64,000 nt of DNA from Prevotella sp. (lineage in GTDB: Bacteria; Bacteroidota; Bacteroidia; Bacteroidales; Bacteroidaceae). Location of the stretch: contig JAFZBK010000004.1 of the NCBI GenBank assembly GCA_017561825.1, forward strand, positions 1 through 64,000, in the 5' to 3' direction. The notes under the pieces were generated by a model that was given only the letters and a program-made list of their open reading frames with translations, searched no databases and was not told where the DNA came from. This document shows, in pieces, positions 29,162-39,400 of the stretch (its first letter is position 1; the number at the start of each line of letters is the position of its first letter). Both the position numbers and the translations under genes were made by a program.

Positions 29162-31978
29162 TTAACTTCTACTCACTTGCAGTCCTGTGGTACTCAACGA
29201 CATATCCACGAACCGCGCATTGGTATTGGTACGATAGGCTGATAGCTGCTGTCTGATGCGGGCAGCAGCCTCTAAATCCTTCGCCACCATATAGAGATAA
29301 CCGCCCCCACCGGCACCCGAGAGTTTATAGCCCAGACAGAGATCATCAACCTGTGAAACGATGCGTTGCACCTCCGCAGGATTCGTACCGCTGTCGATGA
29401 GTTGGTTCTGCTGCCACGACTTCCTTACCAACCGTCCCATTTCCATGAAGTCATTCCGTTGTATCGCCTCGTACATGTCCATGGCATGCTGCTTCATCTC
29501 ACGCAACAACGACAGTTCAGTATGTTGGTTCAGGAACATCCTTCTGACAATCTCTGTGAGAAGACGCTTGGCCGTACGGGTGATACCCGTGTAATACAAC
29601 AGATGACAGGCTGCATATTCAGGCTGCGTGAACAGGTTGTCGGGAAGCCAGCGTACCACAGGTTGCTGGCCAAAACCCCGTTCTGTCTGCAGCAGTTTCA
29701 CGCCTTGCAGAATACCACCGAACTGATCCTGCCAACCACCGCCTGTTGTCAGGAGTTGCTCCAAGACGAGGGTCCTATGACCGATCTCCTCTTTATCCCA
29801 TGCCAGTCCGCAGAAATCACTCAGTGCACCCAGTATGGTGGAGGCCAGCAGACTGCTCGTGCCGAGTCCGCTACCCGCAGGAATGGCAGAAAGAGAAGTA
29901 ATCTCGATGCCACAACCGAAGGCTCTCAGTTGTTCTTCAAGCGTGGCGAACGACTCCTGACAGAATGCGGGCAGGAATCCCGCCAATGCCAGCGCCGCCT
30001 TGGGAATGGAAAACGGACTCCCTACATGGTGGTAGTCGGCCAACTCCTCATACGTTGTCACCTTCTCCATAGCACCAAGATCGATGCTCCGCAGTACAAT
30101 ATGCGACTCTTTGCACGGTCGGATATAGGTCTGCAGTGGTGGCTGTCCGTTCAGTTCAATGGCCAAGTTCACTACGTTTCCTCCTTCCATCAGACAATAA
30201 GGAGGCGTATCTGTCCATCCGCCGGCAATATCGATGCGGACTGGCGAACGTCCCCAGACAATCTGATCGCTGTAAACCGACATATGTGGTGACTGCTTAT
30301 CCTGCAGGATCTGATCTGTAAGACCCTCACGAAGTAGTGCGAAGGCTTGCTGTCCATAGGTGTCAGCCGCTTCCGTCTGTCCCTTCAGTCGGGCCAGTTC
30401 AGAGCGGAACATACTATCATGAATACGGATAAACAGCGGAGCGTTTTCAGTAATCGGTAACGGTTCCTGGAGATGATGGGTGGCAAATGCCTGCGCCGCA
30501 TCTTCCAGATCAACCTGATAGAACACACTATGTTCGTAGTTCCTTGCCAGCATCCGCCAGTTTTCCGTGCGGAAAGTGCTTCTCTGCTGGGTAAGTCGTA
30601 TGAGATTCGCTTCGGCAGAGATCTCTTCTGCACTCATCTTCCTACTGCGCTCCCATAAGCGTCTGCCACCTTCCAACTCATGACTACCCATCATCCATCG
30701 CAGCAACAATCCCGTATCGTGGATATTGTCAGCAACCGGGAAGATGTGCGCTTGTTGGATGTCACAGTTGTCCTCGATGGAAACCCTGTGTTCTTCTGCC
30801 CATTCCGAGAACGGTCGGCCGAAATACAAGGTAGTACTATCCTTCAGTACACCTCGGAACGGATCATGAAAACCGTAGGGTCGCACCACGAAACCCTTCT
30901 CATCAACGGGAACGATGTCGATGCAGTCACCAGGACGAAGGAGAATATCCCAATCATTCTCTGGCACACCTGTGATGATATGCTCATGACTGAGCACCCA
31001 TTTCCTGCCCACATAACTGTTCTCCACCCACAGGTTCTGATTATCTTCTGTGATGGGAGCCTCCGTGATGGCGTTCTGGATGAACATAGCAGGATGCGGT
31101 TTCCTGGAATGATGGATAATCTCACGCTGGTCGTTCACTAAGTTCTGAATGGCCAACGTAGAAGAGATGATCTCCGGGGAGGTGCCGTAATGGTAGAACT
31201 CGCCACCCGGCAAGGGCAGCACCGCCACTTTCAAGCTGTTCAGTTCCTTATCAATGATGCCGGGGTTGGTGCCTAAGGCGCAGCCAAACTGACTGTAGAG
31301 ATCATATTCTCCATCACTGCTCCGTTGCATCAGCAGTTTTACCGCCTTGTCGCTCAGTAGCCAGATACCGATATCTGTTAAGTAGAAATGATCTTTCAGC
31401 AGTTCACCGAGCGTCTGCAGGGAAGGTTTCTGCAGCATGCACTTCAGGGTATTGGGCGATTGTCGTTCGCTGACAAACACACCGTGGTTCTTCGCAATCT
31501 CCCTGCTGAGCCACAAGCCATAGCAAACCACATCGACCTCAGGAATCTTCTGCAGCGGTTGCGTGGCACGTACCAGCACATCCCCGCTGACAATCATCGT
31601 GTGCAACGAATCAGGGGCAGCCTGCATGATCTGCTCATAGAGCGGTACCTGCAACGAGAGTAAGTCCTGTGACAACCGTTGACCTCGTTCCCATCTGAAT
31701 ACAGGAATAGGAATGAGGATCTTTCCCGAAGGCGCATAGGCAGGTAGTCTACGACTCTGACCGCCAGCGTGGATCAGGATACGCTTCTCGGCAGACAGCC
31801 ATTCATCATCGCCACCTTCCTCCATACGACAGGCTTCCAAGAGCCATGCGCTACCACCGCCCGAACCCAGTTTCCGTCCGATGGGATCATGGGTACAGAA
31901 CCACTCATCACGGTTGTAACCAGTTATCTCATGGAAGCAACCTACGAGATTGGGCGGCAGCGACAGCAGTTTCTTCAT
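29162..31978 (-). CDS. fkp: Bifunctional L-fucokinase / GDP-fucose pyrophosphorylase
   Basis: Turns free L-fucose into fucose 1-phosphate and then GDP-L-fucose, letting Bacteroidales decorate capsule and glycoproteins with host-derived fucose. 938 residues: N-terminal nucleotidyltransferase (about 1-430) beginning with a GSGGGSAWLL loop, a beta-helix-like middle, and a C-terminal GHMP kinase (about 570-938) with IPAGSGLGTSSLLA and SGAGGGGYLYMV. Size is typical of Fkp. It overlaps the YfhO gene by 4 bases, so translation is coupled. Confidence 0.95.
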   Translation of the reverse strand: MKKLLSLPPNLVGCFHEITGYNRDEWFCTHDPIGRKLGSGGGSAWLLEACRMEEGGDDEWLSAEKRILIHAGGQSRRLPAYAPSGKILIPIPVFRWERGQRLSQDLLSLQVPLYEQIMQAAPDSLHTMIVSGDVLVRATQPLQKIPEVDVVCYGLWLSREIAKNHGVFVSERQSPNTLKCMLQKPSLQTLGELLKDHFYLTDIGIWLLSDKAVKLLMQRSSDGEYDLYSQFGCALGTNPGIIDKELNSLKVAVLPLPGGEFYHYGTSPEIISSTLAIQNLVNDQREIIHHSRKPHPAMFIQNAITEAPITEDNQNLWVENSYVGRKWVLSHEHIITGVPENDWDILLRPGDCIDIVPVDEKGFVVRPYGFHDPFRGVLKDSTTLYFGRPFSEWAEEHRVSIEDNCDIQQAHIFPVADNIHDTGLLLRWMMGSHELEGGRRLWERSRKMSAEEISAEANLIRLTQQRSTFRTENWRMLARNYEHSVFYQVDLEDAAQAFATHHLQEPLPITENAPLFIRIHDSMFRSELARLKGQTEAADTYGQQAFALLREGLTDQILQDKQSPHMSVYSDQIVWGRSPVRIDIAGGWTDTPPYCLMEGGNVVNLAIELNGQPPLQTYIRPCKESHIVLRSIDLGAMEKVTTYEELADYHHVGSPFSIPKAALALAGFLPAFCQESFATLEEQLRAFGCGIEITSLSAIPAGSGLGTSSLLASTILGALSDFCGLAWDKEEIGHRTLVLEQLLTTGGGWQDQFGGILQGVKLLQTERGFGQQPVVRWLPDNLFTQPEYAACHLLYYTGITRTAKRLLTEIVRRMFLNQHTELSLLREMKQHAMDMYEAIQRNDFMEMGRLVRKSWQQNQLIDSGTNPAEVQRIVSQVDDLCLGYKLSGAGGGGYLYMVAKDLEAAARIRQQLSAYRTNTNARFVDMSLSTTGLQVSRS

Positions 31979-34479
31979 GCCTCACTGCGTTTCGACTTTT
32001 TCCATTGGAGATACACCATGAACAGGATCATCAGCAAGAGTGCCACATAAGCCATATAGGCCACGGTTTCCGTGGTCTTAATGCTCTTGGGGAAGAACAT
32101 CAGTTCCACCTTATGACTGCCCGGTGATACCTGCAGGGCACGTAACACATAGTCAACCCTACCCAACTCGGCATCCTTACCGTCAACAGTGGCGGTCCAA
32201 CCGGGATAATAGATTTCCGAGAACACGATGACACCACCCTTGCCCGACTGCACGTCATACGACAGATGGTTCGGTTCATAGGCAGTCAGTGTCACCAAAG
32301 AGGTGCCGTCCTGCTCCTTCGCCTCTCCGAGTTGCTCGCTGAACTTCTTGTCGGCCACGGCCTGATGTCTCAGCGCCAGTTGTCCTACGGCATCCAACTC
32401 TTCATTGGCATTGTCAACATACTGCACCTGATCCACGAACCACGCGTTTCCATAGGCATACGGGTTCTTGATGGGAACAGTCTCGCCACCCTGTAGCGGC
32501 ATGATGACATAGCGCATGTTCAGCATGTTCATCACCGGGAAGATGCTGTCACCGTTCACCTTGGTCATATCTCCAGCAGCCTCAGCGATAGCCGGCATCA
32601 TCTGCTGCATCTCAGGCGACAGGTAGGCATCGATCAGTTCCTGGTAGCGGCGCAGCTTGGCAGCATGATAACCACCAATGCTCTTATGGTAGTAAGAAGT
32701 CTCGTTCTCGTTGAATGTATTTGATGCGAGGTTCAGTACACGGTAGTTACCCTGATCGCTTGTATCCTGCAAGATGAACTCATCCGTATTGGTCTTGGGC
32801 TGCGGAGCCTCACGCTCACTCTTGTTCACGAACATGTCGTTGTTCAGATAGCGCTTGTTCACTGTCCACATATCAACAAGACAGAGCACCAGGATAATCC
32901 CCACGGCATATTCCTTCTTCAGCTTACCGAAAGCGACAGCCAGCAGAATGCCTGTACCTACCAAGATGATATAGAACGAACGCAGACAGTCGGCGGTAAA
33001 CACGGCCTGACGCATCTCCGTCAGGTTGGCCACCAACGGAGCCAGATACTCCGGTGGCAATCCGTTACGCAGGGCATTCATTTCGCCCGATGAGATAAAA
33101 CTGCCGAAGAAGGCCGAGGGCATCAGCGAGAACAACATGGCGACACCACCCGTCAGCAAGAACGATATACCCACATACTTCATCCTTGCCTTCATCTGCT
33201 CAGGCTCATCCAGCAGTTTCTTCAATGCGAGCATCGCCAGCAGTGGAATGGTAAACTCGGCAATCACCAGGATGGAGGCCACAGTACGGAACTTCGCATA
33301 CATCGGCACATAGTCGATGAAGAAATCCGTCAATCCCATGAAGTTTTTACCCCACGACAGCAGGATAGAGAGGATGGTGGCTGCCAGCAGCGCCCACTTC
33401 ATTGGTCCTTTGACGATGAACAGTCCGAGCACGAAGAGCATCAGCACGAAGGCCCCCACATAGACAGGACCGCTGGTGCCGGGCTGCTCACCCCAATACT
33501 GTCCTAACTGCTGATAGATATCCACGAACTGGTTATCCGCATGCTCCATGGCTGTTTTGCTCATAGACAGCGGCACACTCGCACCACCCTTGGTGTTCGG
33601 CACCAGTAAGGTCCATGTCTCCCCGATACCATAACTCCACTGCGTGATATAGTCACGTTCCAGTCCGCTACTCGTCTGATTGGCACTGTTCTTCTTCACC
33701 AGTTCACTCTTACCGCGCATCGATTCCTGCGAGTACTGCCAGGTATGATAGAGGTTCGAGAGGTTCAGGCAGATACCGATGAGTGCACCCACGATGCACA
33801 CGCCGGTGGCTTTGAGGAAATGACGGATCTGATTCTTGCGCACGGCCTCCACGAGCCATGCAATCACCATGAACAGGATGATGAACAAGTAATAGTAGGT
33901 CATCTGCACATGGTTGGCATTGATCTCGAACGCCGTAAACAAGGCCGTGACGATCAGGCCCCATAGGTATTTGCCCCGGTAGGCCAGCACGATACCCGCT
34001 ATCATCGGCGGCAGATAGGCCAAAGCCCACACCTTCCAGATATGTCCTGCGGCGATGATGATAAAGAAATAGCTCGAGAACGCCCATATCACAGCACCCA
34101 GGGCCGCCATCCACTGACGGAAATCGAAGGCACGCAACAGGAGATAGAATCCCAACAGATAGACAAACACATACCATACGTTCTCGGGTAGCCACAGGTG
34201 GTAGGCATTGATCACCTTTCCCAGGGCGTTGGTACTGTTGTACGACGGGGATGTCTGGTAGGTGGGCATACCGCTGAACAAACCGTTTGTCCAGCGCGTG
34301 CGCTCTCCTGTCCGCTCGTAATAGGTCTTAGCCTCCTGACCGGCTCCTACACCTGCTGATGAATCATGTCGATACAAGATCCTTCCCTCGATGTCGGCAG
34401 GGAAGAAATAAGCAAACGAGATGACGGCAAAGAGGATCACAACTAGTGCGTCCGGCAGATATTGTTTCAAAGTTCTCAT
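31975..34479 (-). CDS. YfhO-family polytopic membrane protein
   Basis: 834 residues with a dozen or more hydrophobic segments, an N-terminal DALVVILFAVISFAYFFP helix and a long soluble C-terminal stretch before a last membrane pair. Resembles YfhO, a GT-C-fold family linked in Firmicutes to glycosylation of lipoteichoic acid and other lipid-linked sugar transfer. Start MRTLKQYL is chosen since longer starts cross the promoter (34502-34509). First gene of the YfhO-fkp-GSCFA operon, so a role in glycan assembly with fucose is a reasonable inference. Confidence 0.85.
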   Translation of the reverse strand: MRTLKQYLPDALVVILFAVISFAYFFPADIEGRILYRHDSSAGVGAGQEAKTYYERTGERTRWTNGLFSGMPTYQTSPSYNSTNALGKVINAYHLWLPENVWYVFVYLLGFYLLLRAFDFRQWMAALGAVIWAFSSYFFIIIAAGHIWKVWALAYLPPMIAGIVLAYRGKYLWGLIVTALFTAFEINANHVQMTYYYLFIILFMVIAWLVEAVRKNQIRHFLKATGVCIVGALIGICLNLSNLYHTWQYSQESMRGKSELVKKNSANQTSSGLERDYITQWSYGIGETWTLLVPNTKGGASVPLSMSKTAMEHADNQFVDIYQQLGQYWGEQPGTSGPVYVGAFVLMLFVLGLFIVKGPMKWALLAATILSILLSWGKNFMGLTDFFIDYVPMYAKFRTVASILVIAEFTIPLLAMLALKKLLDEPEQMKARMKYVGISFLLTGGVAMLFSLMPSAFFGSFISSGEMNALRNGLPPEYLAPLVANLTEMRQAVFTADCLRSFYIILVGTGILLAVAFGKLKKEYAVGIILVLCLVDMWTVNKRYLNNDMFVNKSEREAPQPKTNTDEFILQDTSDQGNYRVLNLASNTFNENETSYYHKSIGGYHAAKLRRYQELIDAYLSPEMQQMMPAIAEAAGDMTKVNGDSIFPVMNMLNMRYVIMPLQGGETVPIKNPYAYGNAWFVDQVQYVDNANEELDAVGQLALRHQAVADKKFSEQLGEAKEQDGTSLVTLTAYEPNHLSYDVQSGKGGVIVFSEIYYPGWTATVDGKDAELGRVDYVLRALQVSPGSHKVELMFFPKSIKTTETVAYMAYVALLLMILFMVYLQWKKSKRSEA

Positions 34480-34501
34480 AACAGATGGTTTTATTTTTGT
34501 G

Positions 34502-34561
34502 CAAAGGTACAAATAATTTTCAATTTTCAATTGTCAATTATCAATTATTTTCCTACCTTTG
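34502..34561. promoter_or_regulatory. Divergent promoters of YfhO-fkp operon and mtnN-luxS
   Basis: Minus strand: -7 TACCTTTG as its complement CAAAGGTA at 34502-34509. Plus strand: TACCTTTG at 34554-34561. The DNA between is a 7-bp array with a central CAATTG (34529-34534), whose two halves sit near the -33 distance for both directions (ATTG at 34530-34533 is 20 bp before the plus -7). Confidence 0.65.
34517..34551. repeat. 7-bp tandem array (TTNTCAA) in the divergent promoter region
   Basis: Units TTTTCAA, TTTTCAA, TTGTCAA, TTATCAA, TTATTTT at 34517, 34524, 34531, 34538 and 34545. It occupies the whole spacer between the two opposed -7 elements. Confidence 0.8.
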
Positions 34562-34569
34562 CAGGCGAA

Positions 34570-35262
34570 ATGAAAATAGGAATTATAGTAGCCATGGAAA
34601 AGGAGTTCGTCCAACTGAAGACACTCCTTGACGAGCCCCGTGCGGAACAGCACCACGGTCGCCACTACATTCTCGGTCATATCAACAACAACGAGATGAT
34701 CATGATGCAGTGCGGCATCGGTAAGGTGAATGCTGCCATAGGGACCACAGAACTGATTAGCACTTACCATCCCGATCTCGTGATCAGCACAGGTGTAGCC
34801 GGCGGCGCAGATGTCTCCTTGGAGGTGATGAACGTCGTGGTGAGCACCGAGTGCACCTACCATGATGTCTATTGCGGCAGCGAAGTGGAATACGGTCAGT
34901 TGATCGGTACACCAGCACGTTTTAAGATTGCAAAGAATCTGGTAGATAAAGCCTTGGAAGTGAACAAGAAGGAAACGAACAACACCGTTGTCAGCGGACT
35001 GATTGTTACTGGCGACTGGTTTGTTGACTCGCAAGAGAAGATGCGTTCCATCCTTGAGAAGTTCCCTGATGCCAAGGCTGTGGATATGGAGAGCTGTGCC
35101 ATCGCCCACACCTGTCACCTCTACCAGATACCGTTCATCTCGTTCCGCATCATCAGCGATATCCCCCTGAAGGACAACAAGGCCGCCCAGTATTTCGATT
35201 TCTGGGCCCGCATGGCCGAAGGCTCCTTTAATGTCACCAAGCGTTTCCTCGAACTGTTATAA
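34570..35262 (+). CDS. mtnN: 5'-methylthioadenosine/S-adenosylhomocysteine nucleosidase
   Basis: Removes adenine from methylthioadenosine and S-adenosylhomocysteine; the latter gives S-ribosylhomocysteine, the substrate of the next gene, luxS. 230 residues; motifs IIVAMEKEF at the start, [15 protein letters not shown], and [12 protein letters not shown] with the ribose-binding MEx and catalytic region. Start MKIGIIVAM is preferred, as the longer frame reads through the promoter and repeat array. It is 10 bases upstream of luxS. Confidence 0.95.
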   Translation: MKIGIIVAMEKEFVQLKTLLDEPRAEQHHGRHYILGHINNNEMIMMQCGIGKVNAAIGTTELISTYHPDLVISTGVAGGADVSLEVMNVVVSTECTYHDVYCGSEVEYGQLIGTPARFKIAKNLVDKALEVNKKETNNTVVSGLIVTGDWFVDSQEKMRSILEKFPDAKAVDMESCAIAHTCHLYQIPFISFRIISDIPLKDNKAAQYFDFWARMAEGSFNVTKRFLELL

Positions 35263-35272
35263 ACCCTATACG

Positions 35273-35758
35273 ATGAAAGAAATGGACAAGATCCCTTCGT
35301 TTACGATTGACCATAATAAGTTGCTTCGCGGTATCTATGTGAGCAGGAAGGACCAGGTAGGCGGCGAGACCGTCACCACCTTCGACATCCGCATGAAGGA
35401 GCCCAACCGCGAGCCGGTACTGCACAATGGTGCCATCCATACCATCGAGCACCTGGCAGCCACCTATCTGCGCAACGATCCTGAATGGAAAGACCGCGTC
35501 ATCTACTGGGGACCCATGGGGTGCCTCACAGGGAACTATCTCCTGTTGCGAGGTGATTATGAATCGAAGGATATTGTGGAACTGATGAAACGCACGTTCC
35601 GCTTCGTGGCTGACTTTGAAGGTGAGATTCCCGGTGCAGCGGCCAAGGACTGCGGTAACTACCTGTTGCACGACCTCCCCATGGCACGCTTTGAAGCCCG
35701 TAAGTATCTTGAAGAGGTACTGGAGCAGATTACAGAAGCGAATCTTGTTTATCCATAA
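35273..35758 (+). CDS. luxS: S-ribosylhomocysteine lyase LuxS
   Basis: Splits S-ribosylhomocysteine into homocysteine and DPD, the precursor of autoinducer AI-2. 161 residues. Metal-site histidines in [13 protein letters not shown], catalytic cysteine in [10 protein letters not shown] and the third metal ligand in [10 protein letters not shown] are all present. The residue after the catalytic Cys is Leu rather than the Arg or Gln I remember in E. coli and B. subtilis; that position varies. Cotranscribed with mtnN. Its last 29 bases are also coding on the opposite strand (MATE gene). Confidence 0.96.
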   Translation: MKEMDKIPSFTIDHNKLLRGIYVSRKDQVGGETVTTFDIRMKEPNREPVLHNGAIHTIEHLAATYLRNDPEWKDRVIYWGPMGCLTGNYLLLRGDYESKDIVELMKRTFRFVADFEGEIPGAAAKDCGNYLLHDLPMARFEARKYLEEVLEQITEANLVYP

Positions 35759-37052
35759 GGGAACGGTGGAAGAACACCGTTTGCAGCACACCCCTAATCA
35801 ACAGATAGACCAGGAACGACAGCCACAGTCCGTGGTTGCCCCAAGATCTGTACACCCAAGCGAACAGCAGGAAAAACACGACAGCCGCCACCAGCGAGGT
35901 GATCAGCATCTCACGCGAGGCGGTGATACCCACGAACACCCCGTCCCAGATAAAGGCCCCGATACTGCAAACCGGTATCAGGTAAATCCACCAGATGTAC
36001 TCATGTGCAGCATCCACCACTGTCGGCTCATCGGTGAGCAATGCCACAAAAGCATCTCCACCCACGATGTAGATTACAGAGAACAGGAATGCACAGGCAT
36101 AGCCCCACATGAAACAATGCTTCACCGTATGGGCGAATGCCCTGAGGTTCCTTGCGCCCCAGTATTTCCCGCTCATAGCCTCAGCCGCATTGGCAAAGCC
36201 GTCAACCACATAACTCACCAGCAGGAAGAACTGCATCAGTAATGTGTTTGCTGCCAGTGTCACCTCCCCTTGCCACGATCCTGCAGTGGTGAAGAACAGC
36301 ATCACGCTGACCAAGCAGACAGTGCGGAAGAAGAGATCACGGTTTACGATGAAAAACTTTCTCAAAGCTGACTTTGAAAAAAGTTTTTCCACTCTACACT
36401 CTCCACTCTTTAAGTGTCTTCCGTAGAACCTGAACAGCAGGGCGAGGGCAAGAAGGAAGCCCACCCACTGGGCGATAAGCGTACCCGAAGCGACACCTTC
36501 CACCTTCATGTGGAGTCCGAAGACGAGGAAGAGGGAAACAAGGATATTGATGATGTTCTGTACGATGGCAACCACCATCGGGATCCGCGAGTTCTGCATA
36601 CCGATGAACCAGCCGTTCAAGGTATAAAGACCTAACATCGCGGGCGCTCCCCAAATACAGATATGGAAATAGGTGATTACCATCTGGCGCACCTCCTCTT
36701 CGGGGCGCATCAGCCACAAGGCCATTTCCCGTATCGGCCACTGCGCAAGAATCAGCAGCAGTCCGATACCCATTGCAATCACCAATCCGCGCACCAGCCA
36801 CATGGTCACCTCCTGCAGGTCGCGTCTTCCCAGCGCCTGCGAGGTGAGTCCGCTGCTACCCATCCTCAGAAAGCCGAACAGCCAGTAGGTAGTATTGAAC
36901 ACCATACTGCCGATGCTGATGGCTGCGATATAGGCTGCGGCGCCCAGATGACCCGTTATCGCCACATCCACCAGTCCTAAGAGGGGCACCGTGATATTAC
37001 TCACGATACTGGGTATGGCAATTTTCAGTATCTGGTTGTCGCGCGGGTTCAT
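35730..37052 (-). CDS. MATE family efflux transporter
   Basis: 440-residue inner-membrane antiporter with 12 expected helices in two halves, close to the DinF/NorM type; [31 protein letters not shown] is a typical first segment when read along. Exports cationic drugs or metabolites using Na+ or H+. It starts 2 bases after the typA stop, so it is cotranscribed with typA. Residues about 215-222 (KSGECRVE) are encoded by a 7-bp repeat array in a cytoplasmic loop. Its C-terminal codons overlap the end of luxS. Confidence 0.9.
   Translation of the reverse strand: MNPRDNQILKIAIPSIVSNITVPLLGLVDVAITGHLGAAAYIAAISIGSMVFNTTYWLFGFLRMGSSGLTSQALGRRDLQEVTMWLVRGLVIAMGIGLLLILAQWPIREMALWLMRPEEEVRQMVITYFHICIWGAPAMLGLYTLNGWFIGMQNSRIPMVVAIVQNIINILVSLFLVFGLHMKVEGVASGTLIAQWVGFLLALALLFRFYGRHLKSGECRVEKLFSKSALRKFFIVNRDLFFRTVCLVSVMLFFTTAGSWQGEVTLAANTLLMQFFLLVSYVVDGFANAAEAMSGKYWGARNLRAFAHTVKHCFMWGYACAFLFSVIYIVGGDAFVALLTDEPTVVDAAHEYIWWIYLIPVCSIGAFIWDGVFVGITASREMLITSLVAAVVFFLLFAWVYRSWGNHGLWLSFLVYLLIRGVLQTVFFHRSLMDKQDSLL
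36389..36409. repeat. 7-bp tandem array (CCACTCT) inside the MATE gene
   Basis: Units CCACTCT, ACACTCT, CCACTCT at 36389, 36396 and 36403. They encode KSGECRVE in the loop between transporter halves. Confidence 0.8.
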
Positions 37053-37054
37053 GA

Positions 37055-38857
37055 TTATTCTTTATTAGCGCGTTTGCGCTCCAGATGGTCGAGAACGATC
37101 TTGCGCATACGCATCGACTTCGGTGTCACCTCCACGTATTCATCCTCCTTGATATACTCAAGACATTCCTCCAGACTCATCACGGTCTTGGGGATGATAC
37201 GCGCCTTCTCGTCAGTACCCGAAGCACGAACGTTCGTGAGTTGTTTGGCCTTGCACACGTTCACCACGAGGTCGTTGTCGTGAACATGCTCGCCTACCAC
37301 CTGACCTGCATACACATCCTCACCCGGATCGATGAAGAACTTACCGCGGTCCTGCAGCTTGTCGATACTATAGGCGAAGGCCGTACCCGTTTCCAGGGCG
37401 ATCATCGAACCGTTGAGTCGACGGGTAATCTCACCCTTGTACGGCTGATATTCCTTGTAGCGGTGAGCCATGATAGCCTCACCCTGCGAGGCGGTCAGCA
37501 CATTGGTACGCAGTCCGATGATACCTCTCGACGGGATATCGAACTCGATATTCACGCGGTCGGCCTGTGTTTCCATACTGGTCATCTCACCCTTACGGCG
37601 TGTCACCATATCAATCATCTTCGAGGCGAACTCCTCAGGCACGTTGATGGTCAGCTCCTCCACAGGCTCGCATTTCACCCCATCGATATTCTTATAGATC
37701 ACCTGAGGCTGTCCTACCTCCAGTTCGTAGCCCTCGCGACGCATGGTCTCGATGAGCACAGAGAGGTGGAGCACACCACGACCGCTTACCAGCCACTTGT
37801 CGGTATTATCCTCGAACGGTTCCACGCGCAGGGCCAGGTTCTTCTCCAGCTCACGGTTCAGACGGTCCTGAATATGTCTACTGGTGCAGAACTTACCCTC
37901 CTTACCGAAGAAAGGTGAGTCGTTGATGGTGAAAAGCATCGACATGGTCGGCTCGTCGATGGCGATGGGCGGCAGGGCCTCAGGATTGTCGAAGTCGGTA
38001 ATCGTATCACCGATCTCGAAGCGCTCCAAGCCGATCACGGCACAGATATCGCCAGAGTCCACATGATCCGTCTTCACGTGCGTCATTCCCTCAAAGGTAT
38101 GCAGTTCCTTGATCTTGGTCTTCTCGATGGTACCGTCACGATGGGCAATCGAGATATTCATGCCCCCGCGCAGTGTTCCACGATGCACACGTCCTACGGC
38201 GATACGCCCCGTATAACTACTGTAGTCGAGCGAGGTAATCAGCATCTGCGGATCACCCTCGATCTGCTTCGGTGCAGGAATCACCTCGATGATCTTATCC
38301 AGCAGATAGGTGATATCGTTGGTAGGTGTGCTATAGTCCTCACCCATCCATCCGTTCTTGGCAGAGCCATATACCACGGGGAAGTCAAGCTGGTCCTCGG
38401 TAGCATTCAGGGCGAACATCAGGTCGAACACCATCTCGTACACCTCCTCAGGACGACAGTTGGGCTTATCCACCTTGTTCACCACCACGATGGGCTTCAG
38501 TCCGATCTGCAAGGCCTTTTGCAGCACGAAACGTGTCTGCGGCATCGGACCCTCGAAGGCGTCCACCAACAGCAGACAGCCGTCGGCCATATTGAGCACA
38601 CGCTCCACCTCACCACCGAAGTCGCTGTGTCCCGGAGTGTCGATAATGTTAATCTTGGTACCCTTCCAGTTGATGGAAACATTCTTGGAAAGGATGGTGA
38701 TGCCGCGCTCGCGTTCCAGGTCGTTACTATCCAATACCTGACTGCTGAGGTTCTGTCCTTCGCGGAACAGGTTTCCCGCCAGCATCATCTTATCCACCAA
38801 TGTGGTCTTACCGTGGTCAACGTGGGCAATAATTGCTATGTTTCTGATATCCTGCAT
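37055..38857 (-). CDS. typA: Ribosome-binding translational GTPase TypA/BipA
   Basis: 600-residue EF-G-like GTPase involved in 50S assembly and stress or cold adaptation. G1 [14 protein letters not shown] near residue 11, effector-side RERGITI, G3 [15 protein letters not shown]4 NKVDK, followed by EF-G-like domains and the BipA-specific C-terminal domain. Length is standard. Divergent from rpsO; a complement of TAACTTTG (38882-38889) is a probable -7 element. Confidence 0.97.
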   Translation of the reverse strand: MQDIRNIAIIAHVDHGKTTLVDKMMLAGNLFREGQNLSSQVLDSNDLERERGITILSKNVSINWKGTKINIIDTPGHSDFGGEVERVLNMADGCLLLVDAFEGPMPQTRFVLQKALQIGLKPIVVVNKVDKPNCRPEEVYEMVFDLMFALNATEDQLDFPVVYGSAKNGWMGEDYSTPTNDITYLLDKIIEVIPAPKQIEGDPQMLITSLDYSSYTGRIAVGRVHRGTLRGGMNISIAHRDGTIEKTKIKELHTFEGMTHVKTDHVDSGDICAVIGLERFEIGDTITDFDNPEALPPIAIDEPTMSMLFTINDSPFFGKEGKFCTSRHIQDRLNRELEKNLALRVEPFEDNTDKWLVSGRGVLHLSVLIETMRREGYELEVGQPQVIYKNIDGVKCEPVEELTINVPEEFASKMIDMVTRRKGEMTSMETQADRVNIEFDIPSRGIIGLRTNVLTASQGEAIMAHRYKEYQPYKGEITRRLNGSMIALETGTAFAYSIDKLQDRGKFFIDPGEDVYAGQVVGEHVHDNDLVVNVCKAKQLTNVRASGTDEKARIIPKTVMSLEECLEYIKEDEYVEVTPKSMRMRKIVLDHLERKRANKE

Positions 38858-38931
38858 ACCTTATTATTTGAAAAACGCGTGCAAAGTTACAACTTTTCTT
38901 CGAAAAACTTGTTGGAATGAGTAAAAAGTTG

Positions 38932-38939
38932 TACCTTTG
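38932..38939 (+). promoter_or_regulatory. rpsO promoter -7 element
   Basis: TACCTTTG. Leaves a leader of about 100 nt before rpsO containing small stems (for example CGGA/TCCG near 38951-38961), which could host S15 autoregulation. No known S15 leader class was recognised. Confidence 0.6.
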
Positions 38940-39047
38940 CACCCGCATTTCGGAAAATCCGGAGCATTTGACGACGTAGTCTGCGTGTGATTAGGCAGGA
39001 ATCGCGTCTGAAAGATGTTATTGCAAAACCATTAATCACAAGTTATT

Positions 39048-39320
39048 ATGTATTTAGACAAAGCTAAGAAAGCTGAGATTTTCGAGAAGTATGGCAAGGG
39101 TGGTGTCAAGGACACCGGTTCAGTGGAGAGCCAGGTTGCATTGTTCACCTATCGTATCTCCCACCTCACCGAGCACCTGAAGGAGAACCACAAGGATCAC
39201 GCCACCGCACGTTCACTGACCAAGTTGGTAGGTAAGCGTCGCGCATTGCTCGACTACATGAAGGAGCGCGACATCGAGCGCTACCGTGCTATCGTGAAGG
39301 CTCTGGGTCTGCGTCGATAA
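39048..39320 (+). CDS. rpsO: 30S ribosomal protein S15
   Basis: Primary 16S rRNA-binding protein of the small-subunit platform. 90 residues with the conserved DTGSVESQVALFTYRI, HLKENHKDHATARSL and LVGKRRALLDYM blocks; complete. Monocistronic, with its own promoter and a strong terminator at 39346-39371. No pnp gene follows, unlike the E. coli arrangement. Confidence 0.98.
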   Translation: MYLDKAKKAEIFEKYGKGGVKDTGSVESQVALFTYRISHLTEHLKENHKDHATARSLTKLVGKRRALLDYMKERDIERYRAIVKALGLRR

Positions 39321-39345
39321 TTTTTCAGCTAAGAGAAAAAATGAT

Positions 39346-39371
39346 AAGTGGAGAGTTTTAGCTCTCCACTT
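39346..39371 (+). terminator. rpsO terminator
   Basis: Perfect 10-bp stem AAGTGGAGAG/CTCTCCACTT with a 6-nt loop followed by six T. Strong intrinsic terminator. Confidence 0.9.
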
Positions 39372-39400
39372 TTTTTATTATAAATGTCAACAGAGTGATT

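Noticed and set aside
34462-34569. Upstream extension of the mtnN frame
   Set aside because: It would translate the divergent promoter and 7-bp array (giving NFQLSIINYF); the family start is MKIGIIVAM.
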